Assembly: GCF_002737765.1 (NCBI RefSeq)
Contig: NZ_PEGG01000064.1
Span: forward strand, 1-15,476
Direction: 5' to 3'
From: Caulobacter sp. B11
GTDB taxonomy: Bacteria; Pseudomonadota; Alphaproteobacteria; Caulobacterales; Caulobacteraceae
DNA length: 15,476 nucleotides
Below, one piece after another: positions 9,278-15,476 of this stretch; position 1 is the stretch's first letter; each line of letters opens with the position of its first letter. The translations under genes and the position numbers were made by a program. The notes under the pieces were generated by a model. It worked only from the letters and a program-made list of their open reading frames with translations, ran no database searches and was not told where the DNA came from.

Positions 9278-10528
9278 TCAGAGCGCCCCGCCCCGCAAGA
9301 GGATGGGCAGGTCGCCCACGCCGCCGCCGGCTTCGTGCATGAAGAACCGCCGGGCGGGCGCGATACGATTGACCGCCGCCAGGCCGATCCCGCGCGCTAG
9401 CCGCAGCAGCCGATTGTCGTTGGAAAACAGGCGCACGAAGCTGTCGAAGGCCAGGGCGTTGGTGACATTGTCGAACCGCCGCCAGCGCGCATAGCGTTCC
9501 AGCACGACGTCGCTGCCGATGTCCTCACCGTTACGCAGGGCCTCTGCCAGCACTTCGGCCAGGGCCGCGGCGTCCTTGAGGCCCAGGTTCAGACCCTGGC
9601 CGGCGATCGGATGGACGCCGTGGGCGGCGTCGCCGATCAGGGCCAGGCGAGGGGCCGTCAGCCGCTCGGCCAGGGACAGGGACAGCGGGTAAATGAAGGT
9701 CGGCCCCGCCATCTCGACGGTTCCCAGGAAGTCACCGAACCGCCGCATCAGATGACTGTGGAAGGCCTCGGGGCTGGCTTGTCGCAGCGCCTCGGCGGCC
9801 TTGGTCGTCTCCGTCCAGACCAGGCTGGCGCGATTGTCGGTGAGCGGTAGGATCGCGAAGGGGCCATTGGGCAGGAAATATTCGTGGGCCACGCCCTCGT
9901 GGGGTCGCTGCATCCGAACCGTGGCCACCACGCCGCTCTGGCCGTAGCCCCAGCCAATGTCGCCGATCCCCGCAGCCTTGCGCAGAACCGATTGGCGCCC
10001 TTCGGCGCTGACGACCAGGGGCGCGGACAGCCGACGGCCATCGGTCAGGATCACCGTGGCCCCGCCGGCGTCGACCTCGAGGCCGCTGGCCGCGACCGGG
10101 GCCAGGACCGTGATATTCTGGGCCAGAACCGTGGCCGACAGGGCCGCGCGGATTTGACGGTTTTCGATCAGATAGCCCAGCGGCTCTCCATCGGAGCGGT
10201 CGGCGATCTCGCTGGAGTCAAAACGCAGGAAGAAGGCTGACGGCCCCGACGCGCTGGCCCCGGGGGCCTTGCCGTCAGTGACCAGGATCTGCTCGATCCG
10301 CTGGGCGTGCGGCGCCAAGGCCTCGCCCGCGCCCAGGGTGCGCCACTGGCGGAACGAGGAATAGGCGATAGCCGAGGATCGGCCGTCGAAGCTGGGCGCC
10401 AACTGACTGTCGAAAGGCTGAGGATCCACCAGCAGGGGCTTCAGGCCGGCCGAGGCCAGGGCCAGGGCCAGGGTCGAACCGGCCATGCCGGCTCCGGCGA
10501 TGATGACATCGGCGTCGTGCGTGCGCAT
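9278..10528 (-). CDS. ubiH: UbiH/UbiF/COQ6-family FAD-dependent hydroxylase (ubiquinone biosynthesis)
   Basis: This is a 416-residue class A flavin monooxygenase. The N-terminal Rossmann motif GAGMAG lies at 12-17. The second FAD/NADPH motif, usually DG, appears as SAEGRQS at about 174-180. The third is GDAAHGVHPIAGQGLNLG from residue 299, diagnostic for the UbiH/UbiF/COQ6 group that hydroxylates the aromatic ring of the ubiquinone precursor. Which ring position is modified cannot be decided from sequence alone, because alphaproteobacterial members vary. The reading frame stays open far upstream over purH, but homology starts at MRTHDADVIIAGAG, so the ATG at 10528 was chosen despite a weak ribosome binding site. 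Its start is divergent from the purH promoter, with about 90 bp between. Confidence 0.9.
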   Translation of the reverse strand: MRTHDADVIIAGAGMAGSTLALALASAGLKPLLVDPQPFDSQLAPSFDGRSSAIAYSSFRQWRTLGAGEALAPHAQRIEQILVTDGKAPGASASGPSAFFLRFDSSEIADRSDGEPLGYLIENRQIRAALSATVLAQNITVLAPVAASGLEVDAGGATVILTDGRRLSAPLVVSAEGRQSVLRKAAGIGDIGWGYGQSGVVATVRMQRPHEGVAHEYFLPNGPFAILPLTDNRASLVWTETTKAAEALRQASPEAFHSHLMRRFGDFLGTVEMAGPTFIYPLSLSLAERLTAPRLALIGDAAHGVHPIAGQGLNLGLKDAAALAEVLAEALRNGEDIGSDVVLERYARWRRFDNVTNALAFDSFVRLFSNDNRLLRLARGIGLAAVNRIAPARRFFMHEAGGGVGDLPILLRGGAL

Positions 10529-10620
10529 GGAGGCCGATATGGGCGCGACAAGGGGCCCTGTCCAGCGTCCAGGCCGGCGTTCGGGCCGATCCCCAAGTCT
10601 TGTCGGTCGGCGCCGCGATG

Positions 10621-10648
10621 TTGACTCCCCGGCTGGCCGCCGTATTTT
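10621..10648 (+). promoter_or_regulatory. Candidate promoter for the riboswitch-purH transcript
   Basis: TTGACT (10621-10626) and TATTTT (10643-10648) are separated by 16 bases and match the sigma-70 consensus at five of six and four of six positions. The predicted start near 10655 coincides with the beginning of the riboswitch fold, which strengthens the call. The -35 element overlaps a GACTC site (10623-10627), the GANTC recognition sequence of CcrM methylase in Caulobacter relatives. Confidence 0.6.
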
Positions 10649-10654
10649 CCGGCC

Positions 10655-10724
10655 GTTCGCGTGACTGGCGCTCAAGGTGGTGCACCACCGGGGAGCGCGG
10701 ACCCCATATGCCGCGCGCCTGGGC
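10655..10724 (+). promoter_or_regulatory. ZTP riboswitch (pfl motif) upstream of purH
   Basis: The leader carries the conserved pfl-motif blocks in order: GTGACTGG (10661-10668); a hairpin with arms GGTGG (10676-10680) and CCACC (10685-10689); CCGGGGAGCG (10688-10697); a second stem, GCGG...CCGC, with a roughly ten-base loop; and the 3' conserved block CGCCTGGGC (10716-10724). CTGG and CCGG close the first helix around the TGA/GGA internal loop, as in known ZTP aptamers. The ligands are ZTP and ZMP (AICAR ribotide), which signal shortage of 10-formyl-tetrahydrofolate. PurH consumes ZMP, so the location directly upstream of purH is the expected one. Identified by eye; a covariance-model search would settle it. 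Confidence 0.93.
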
Positions 10725-10756
10725 TCCCCCTTCGTCTTCCCCAGACCCGGAGTCCC
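10721..10756 (+). promoter_or_regulatory. Putative expression platform: purH Shine-Dalgarno sequestering stem
   Basis: GGGCTCC (10721-10727) can pair with GGAGTCCC (10749-10756) over seven base pairs with a single bulged T. This pairing would bury the purH Shine-Dalgarno GGAG (10749-10752), seven bases before the GTG start. The 5' arm overlaps the conserved CTGGGC end of the ZTP aptamer, so ligand binding should free the ribosome site. No U-tract follows, so translational rather than termination control is favoured. Inferred from pairing only. Confidence 0.5.
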
Positions 10757-10759
10757 GCC

Positions 10760-12349
10760 GTGCCCGCCGCCCCTGACTATCCGTCCGCCCCCGATCTCGT
10801 CGTCCCCAAGCGGGCCCTGCTGTCGGTTTCCGACAAGACCGGCCTGGTCGAGGCGGCGCGTGTCCTGCACGAGGCGGGCGTCGAGCTGGTCTCGACCGGC
10901 GGCACCAAGGCGGCGATCGCGGCGGCCGGCCTGCCGGTCAAGGACGTCTCGGATCTGACGGGCTTTCCCGAGATGATGGACGGCCGGGTCAAGACCCTGC
11001 ACCCCATCGTCCACGGCGGCCTGCTGGGCGTGCGCGACGCCCCCGAACACGCCAAGGCCATGGCCGACCACGGCATCGGCGGCATCGATATCCTCTATGT
11101 GAATCTGTATCCGTTCGAGGCCACGGTCGCCAAGGGCGGCGACTATGCCGAATGCGTCGAGAACATCGACATCGGCGGTCCGGCCATGATCCGCTCGGCG
11201 GCCAAGAACCACGGCTATGTCGCCGTCTGCACCGATCCGTCCGATGTGGCCGAAGTGTTGGAAGCGCTGAAGACCGGCGGGACCACCCTGGCCCTGCGCC
11301 AGCAGTTGGCGGCTCGCGCCTATGCCCGCACGGCGGCCTATGACGCGGCGATCAGCGCCTGGTTCGCCGGCCAGCTGGGTCAGGCCTTCCCGGCCCGCAA
11401 GACCATCTCTGGCGAGCTGCGCCAGGTGATGCGCTATGGCGAGAACCCGCACCAGAAGGCTGCCTTCTATGCGTTCCCCAATCCCAGGGTCGGGGTGGCC
11501 ACGGCGACCCAGCTGCAGGGCAAGGAACTCAGCTACAACAACATCAATGACACCGACGCGGCCTTCGAGCTGATCGCCGAGTTCGACCCGGCCCAGGGCC
11601 CGGCCGTGGCGATCATCAAGCACGCCAATCCCTGCGGCGTGGCGGTGGGCGGCAGCCAGCGCCACGCCTATGAGCGGGCCCTGGCCTGCGACCCGACCTC
11701 GGCCTTCGGCGGCATCGTGGCGGTCAATTCGCGCCTCACGAAAGAGGCGGCCCTGGCCATGGTCGAGATCTTTACCGAGGTGGTGATCGCCCCGGAAGCC
11801 GACGATGACGCCATCGCCGTGTTCGCCGCCAAGAAGAACCTGCGCCTGCTGATCACGGGCGGCCTGCCCGACGCCCTGTCGACCGGCGACACCTTCAAGA
11901 GCGTGGCCGGCGGCTTCCTGGTGCAGTCGCGGGATGACGCGCGGATTACGGCCGACGACCTGAAGATCGTGACCCAGCGCCAGCCGACCGACACCGAAGT
12001 GCGCGACATGCTGTTCGCCTTCACGGTCGGCAAGCACGTCAAGTCCAACGCCATCGTCTATGCCCGCGACGGCCAGACCCTGGGCGTCGGAGCCGGCCAG
12101 ATGAACCGCAAGGATTCGGCCCGGATCGCGGCCCTGCGCGCCGCTGATTTCGGCCTGGACCTGCAGGGTTGCGCCTGCGCCTCGGAGGCCTTCTTCCCGT
12201 TCGCCGACGGCCTGATCCAGGCCGCCGAAGCCGGCGCCACGGCGATCATCCAGCCGGGCGGCTCGATGCGTGACGGGGAAGTGATCGCCGCCGCCGACAA
12301 GCTTGGCCTTACCATGGCCTTCACCGGCGTGCGGGTGTTCAGGCACTAG
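10760..12349 (+). CDS. purH: Bifunctional AICAR formyltransferase/IMP cyclohydrolase
   Basis: PurH catalyses the last two steps of de novo purine synthesis, formylation of AICAR (ZMP) with 10-formyl-tetrahydrofolate and cyclisation to IMP. The N-terminal cyclohydrolase (MGS-like) domain covers about residues 15-150, with [11 protein letters not shown] and VSTGGT. The AICAR transformylase domain follows, with [13 protein letters not shown], the catalytic Lys287-His288 in [11 protein letters not shown], and [11 protein letters not shown]. The GTG at 10760 gives 529 residues, the usual length, and has GGAG seven bases upstream. An in-frame GTG at 10661 would add 33 residues, but that stretch is the riboswitch and is not protein coding. 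The upstream ZTP riboswitch links expression to ZMP/ZTP. A dienelactone hydrolase gene follows closely and may be co-transcribed. Confidence 0.97.
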   Translation: MPAAPDYPSAPDLVVPKRALLSVSDKTGLVEAARVLHEAGVELVSTGGTKAAIAAAGLPVKDVSDLTGFPEMMDGRVKTLHPIVHGGLLGVRDAPEHAKAMADHGIGGIDILYVNLYPFEATVAKGGDYAECVENIDIGGPAMIRSAAKNHGYVAVCTDPSDVAEVLEALKTGGTTLALRQQLAARAYARTAAYDAAISAWFAGQLGQAFPARKTISGELRQVMRYGENPHQKAAFYAFPNPRVGVATATQLQGKELSYNNINDTDAAFELIAEFDPAQGPAVAIIKHANPCGVAVGGSQRHAYERALACDPTSAFGGIVAVNSRLTKEAALAMVEIFTEVVIAPEADDDAIAVFAAKKNLRLLITGGLPDALSTGDTFKSVAGGFLVQSRDDARITADDLKIVTQRQPTDTEVRDMLFAFTVGKHVKSNAIVYARDGQTLGVGAGQMNRKDSARIAALRAADFGLDLQGCACASEAFFPFADGLIQAAEAGATAIIQPGGSMRDGEVIAAADKLGLTMAFTGVRVFRH

Positions 12350-12385
12350 GTTTCGTCAGGCGGGATGAGCGGAGAGAACGGATCG

Positions 12386-13146
12386 ATGCAAAGCGCCGAC
12401 TGGGGAGCCAAGGTCGTTGACGCCTCCAAGGTGTTCAGGCCGACGGGGAACGGGCCGTTTCCGGTGGCGCTGATCCTGCATGGCTGCGGCGGTAAGACGC
12501 CCTTTCTGGAGGCCTATGCCCAGACGGCGGTCGAGGCCGGCTACGCCGCCATCGTCGTCGACTCGTTCAAGCCGCGGGGCATTTCGACCCTGAACGCCAA
12601 GCTGTTCGTCTGCACCGGGACGACCTTGCAGGGGTCAAGCGCGCGGCCGATCTGTTCGCCATTCTCGCATGGCTGGAAGGCCAGGCCTGGGCGGACGCGC
12701 ATAGCGTCTTCCTGGCCGGCTGGAGCCACGGCGGCTGGGCGATCATGGACGCCTATGCCAGCGGTGAGAACGCCGCCCGGGCGACGGGACTTCCCGATGC
12801 TGATCCGCGCCGACTGCGGACCCAGGTCAGGGGGGCCCTGCTGGTCTATCCCTATGCGGGCTATCCGGGCCTGACGACGCGCCAGGGATGGGGCGATCAG
12901 GGGCCGAGGGTCTTCTCGGTCCTGGCCGGCAAGGACCAGGTCGTCGGTTGGAAACATCCCAGCCGGGCGCTGGAACGCCTGACCCGCGACGGCCTGTCTG
13001 TCGACACCGTCTTCCACGCCGACGCCACCCATGCCTTCGATGACGACAGGGCCAATGATCCGCGCGCCCGCTATCGTCCCGATCTGTTTGATCAGACGCG
13101 GACCTATTTCGGACGGGCCCTGACCGAGACCCTCGCCGCGCTCTAG
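12386..13146 (+). CDS. Dienelactone hydrolase-family alpha/beta hydrolase, with one frameshift
   Basis: This is an alpha/beta hydrolase of the dienelactone hydrolase family, about 253 residues after repair. Visible features are the oxyanion-side LILHGCGG, the nucleophile elbow GWSHGG (Ser), the acid in LAGKDQVVGW (Asp) and the base in DATHAFDD (His). The frame breaks after CTGTTLQG: GGGG at 12631-12634 needs one more G to continue into VKRAADLFAILAWLEG. The second half then runs cleanly to the TAG at 13144-13146. The ATG at 12386 (MQSADWGAK) has GGAGAG about nine bases upstream; an in-frame ATG at 12365 is possible but its ribosome site is poorly spaced. It lies just after purH, and its stop overlaps the stop of the convergent DUF418 gene by four bases. 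The substrate is unknown; a true dienelactone role is not implied. Confidence 0.85.
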
Positions 13147-14341
13147 GCGACGACCGGCGCCGGGGCGGACCGGCGCAGGGTCATCGGGCCGCGATAAAGG
13201 CGCCGCCACAGCCATTCCAGCGGGCCCATGGTGAAGCGGTCCATCCACCAGCGCGACCACAGGATCTGCGCGATCCAGATCCCGACGGTGATCGCCGCCA
13301 GGCCGGGCCGGTCGACCTGGCCATGCAGACTCAGGCCGCGGCCGCCGTAGAAGATCGCGGTCATGATTAGCGATTGAGCGATGTAGTTGGTGAAGGCCAT
13401 CTGGCCCACGGGGGCGAGGGCCTTGGGGATCGCCTTCCAGAAGCCTGACGACCGGGAGGCGAACACCACCAGGCTGACATAGGCCAGGGTCGTCAGCGGC
13501 GCCGTGGCCATCTGCAGCCAGCCGGCGAAATTGCCCAGCGGCTTGGGAAGGCCCTGGGTCGCGAAGGCGATGAAGCAGACGCCGACGATCGCCAGGGCGA
13601 ACAGGCCGACGGCGGTGAGGGTCGCATAGACCCGGTTGGAGGCCTCGCCGGTCAGCACGCCCAGCTTGAAGCAGCCCAGGCCGATCATCATCAGGCTGGC
13701 GGTCATCGGGAAGATCACCGGCTCACCGGCCAGAAACATCAGGCGGTCCTTGGCGTTCTGGGTCAGGGACTGCAGGAAGGTCCCGGCATATTGCGCGGCG
13801 CCGAGCTGGTGCTTGGCCGCCTCGGCCGCGGTCTTCGCCGCCGTCATGTCTTCGGGCATCAGCATCATCATGACCATGCCGACAGCCATCAGGGCGATCA
13901 GCCCCAACCAGATGCCGATCCCGGCCTTGAGCAGTTTCGAGGGCGCCCAGGACCGGGCCAGCATGACGGCGAATCCGGCCAGGGCGTAGCTGAGCAGGAC
14001 GTCGCCAAACCAGATGACGAAGCCGTGCAGCAGCCCGAACAGCACCATCCAGGACAGGCGTTTGCGTAGGATGGCGCCCCGTTCCAGGTCTGACCGCTCG
14101 CCGCCGACCAGGAAGATCGAGACGCCAAACAGCATGGCGAACAGCGTGACGAACTTGCGCTGGAACAGCCACTGGGTGACGACCCACACCGAGACGGTGT
14201 CCGTCTCGGTTCCGTGCGGCCAGAGCCGCACCGATTCGGCCAGGCCGGCCACGACGGCGAAATCCGGCGCATTGCACAGCAGGATGCCCAGCACCCCAAG
14301 CCCCGCAGCGAATCGAGCAAACTGATGCGTGTCTTGGTCAT
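13143..14341 (-). CDS. DUF418 membrane protein, with one frameshift near the start
   Basis: This is a polytopic inner-membrane protein of about 399 residues after repair, with roughly ten hydrophobic segments. The N-terminal motif SLLDSLRGLGVLGILLCN and the C-terminal half (LAPVGQMAFTNYIAQSL, then ILWSRWWMDRFTMGPLEWLW) are typical of DUF418/YeiB-type proteins. Their function is not established; a transport or acyltransferase-like role has been suggested. The frame is broken at plus-strand CCCC 14294-14297: one more base (minus-strand GGGGG) joins MTKTRISLLDSLRGLG to VLGILLCN. Without it the open frame would only start at an internal Met. The ATG at 14341 has a G-rich stretch upstream. It follows the glutamate dehydrogenase gene by 58 bp on the same strand, with a nested inverted repeat between them. 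Confidence 0.85.
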
Positions 14342-14346
14342 GATCG

Positions 14347-14399
14347 CCCCCGGTCAGAGCGCCAGTGTGGCGCTTTGCCGGGGCTTCGACAACCGGGGG
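14347..14399. repeat. Nested inverted repeat between glutamate dehydrogenase and DUF418 genes
   Basis: The outer arms CCCCCGGT (14347-14354) and ACCGGGGG (14392-14399) are a perfect eight-base inverted repeat. Inside, AGCGCCA (14358-14364) and TGGCGCT (14368-14374) form a perfect seven-base hairpin with a three-base loop. The structure fills nearly the whole gap, touches the glutamate dehydrogenase stop, and its outer arm includes the G-run that would serve as the DUF418 ribosome site. No T-tract follows on the minus strand, so it is not a standard intrinsic terminator. Confidence 0.55.
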
Positions 14400-15476
14400 T
14401 CAGTTCGCCGTGGCCAGGGCCCTCAGCGCGGCGTTGGCGATGGTCAGCTTGGCGAAACTCCAGCCGCCGCCAGCCTGCTCGATGTCTTCCACCGTGCGTT
14501 TGGCGGCCCGGACCTGCGCGGCCTGCAAGGCGGCCACGAGGTGACGGCGGCCTTGGCCGACAATTCATCGTCACCGGCCTGGGCGTTGGCGGCGAACTTG
14601 AGCACGGTCTGGGTCAGGCTGGTTTGCTCGCTGAGCATGTCCTCGACCAGTCGGCGAACGGCCAGGCGCTCGAAACTGTCGCCGCCCACGAACGATCCCG
14701 CCGCGCTGCGGAGGCGATCGAAACCCAGGTTGGCGCCGACCTGGTGATAGAGCCGAGCGACATTCTCGACCGACCAGCTGGAGGCGTTGGCCAGGTCGAC
14801 CAGGTCAGCGCCGGTGGTCAGGGGCTGCAGCGCGGCGACGGCGTTGGCGAGGGTCTCGGGCGCGCCCTCAGAGATGTAGAGTTTCGCGCGCTTGGCGGTC
14901 GCCTTCTGCTCGAATGGCGACAGGATGCCCGGGGTCAGGGCGCTGAGCGCCTTGACCGAGGCTCCATAGGCTTCGACCAGCTGTCCGACCGTGGCCTTGT
15001 CCCGGAAGGCGCGCCGCGCCAGCCAGAAGGTCTGGCTTCGCAGGGCGTAGGCCAGGGCCTTGTAGAGCGCGGTTTGGCCGGCCGCCGAGGCCTTGCCGTC
15101 CAGGGCGCCGACCTGGCGCCAAAGCGCGTCGATGCCGAGGATGACCCGAGCCGCGGCGAAACCCACGACCAGGGCCGTGACGTCACAGCCCGCGGCGGCT
15201 CTCAGGCGAGTCGGGAAGGTCGGGCCGCACATATTGATCATCTGGTTGCCCACCACCGTGGCGATGATCTCGCGCTTCAGGCGGTGACGCTGCATCTGAT
15301 CGGCATATCGATCGAGCGCCTTGGGGAAATAGCCCCGCAGGGTGGCCTCGAACCACGGATCGTCCGGCGCGTCCGAGGCGATGACGCCGTCGAACAGATC
15401 CAGCTTGCCATAGGCCAGCAGCACCGCCAGTTCGGGTCGGGTCAGGCCGATCCGGGCCTGTTCACGCTCGGCCAGC
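14400..15476 (-). CDS. gdhZ: NAD-specific glutamate dehydrogenase, C-terminal part, with one frameshift
   Basis: This is the C-terminal roughly 358 residues of the large (about 180 kDa) NAD-dependent glutamate dehydrogenase, which deaminates glutamate to 2-oxoglutarate and feeds carbon into the TCA cycle. The 5' part, including the catalytic core, is beyond the window edge. Recognisable blocks are GLTRPELAVLLAYGKLDLFD, LKREIIATVVGNQMINMCGP, a helical region with TLANAVAALQPL, and the C-terminal GGGWSFAKLTIANAALRAL. The frame breaks at about 14540-14541 (plus-strand GG): one more base turns the divergent tail into VAALQAAQVRAAKRTVEDIE and leads to the TGA at 14400-14402. The damage affects only the last 45 or so residues. 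The gene symbol follows Caulobacter usage and is less certain than the product. Confidence 0.9.

Noticed and set aside
10529..12346. Stop-free minus-strand frame of about 606 codons opposite purH, continuous with the UbiH-family gene
   Set aside because: It is the antisense shadow of purH in high-GC DNA. UbiH homology begins at 10528, and the upstream translation is Gly/Arg/Asp/His-rich low-complexity sequence without domain features.

Overview
The window looks like ordinary core chromosome from a high-GC alphaproteobacterium, most likely Caulobacteraceae (Caulobacter or a close relative). This is inferred from base composition, protein sequence character, gene repertoire (NAD-type large glutamate dehydrogenase, Trx-TPR CnoX, DUF6065) and a Caulobacter-style promoter candidate. 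No database search was possible. I see no mobile element, CRISPR array, tRNA or rRNA, and no novel defence or biosynthetic system.

Layout. 1-300 (+): the damaged 3' end of a class A acid phosphatase. 350-4470 (-): rarD-like permease, asd and glmS, with a good intrinsic terminator between asd and rarD. 4616-5962 (+): glmM, divergent from glmS across a 145-bp region that carries a perfect LacI-type palindrome. 5982-6728 (-): a DUF6065 protein. 6832-9271 (+): a YbaK/ProX prolyl-tRNA deacylase, then a likely operon of CnoX chaperedoxin, a stand-alone LON-domain protein and a Trm112/YcaR-like protein. 9278-10528 (-): a UbiH-family hydroxylase. 10621-12349 (+): promoter, ZTP (pfl) riboswitch and purH. 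12386-13146 (+): dienelactone hydrolase-family protein. 13143-15476 (-): a DUF418 membrane protein and the C-terminal part of NAD-specific glutamate dehydrogenase.

How the genes fit together. glmS and glmM supply two steps towards UDP-GlcNAc, and asd supplies aspartate semialdehyde for diaminopimelate, so 1.3-6 kb is weighted towards cell-wall precursors. The 7.4-9.3 kb cluster suggests protein quality control. purH carries out the last two steps of IMP synthesis. Its substrate ZMP (AICAR) is the 5'-monophosphate form of the riboswitch ligand, so the leader gives substrate-responsive control. The riboswitch is the best regulatory element in the window, and it shows that purH starts at the GTG at 10760, not further upstream.

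Main caveat. Five genes contain single-base frame breaks: the acid phosphatase fragment, asd, the dienelactone hydrolase, DUF418 and glutamate dehydrogenase. Three of them fall in G/C homopolymers that are four bases long where five would restore the frame. Because asd is normally essential, sequencing or assembly error is the simplest explanation. The affected genes are annotated across the break.
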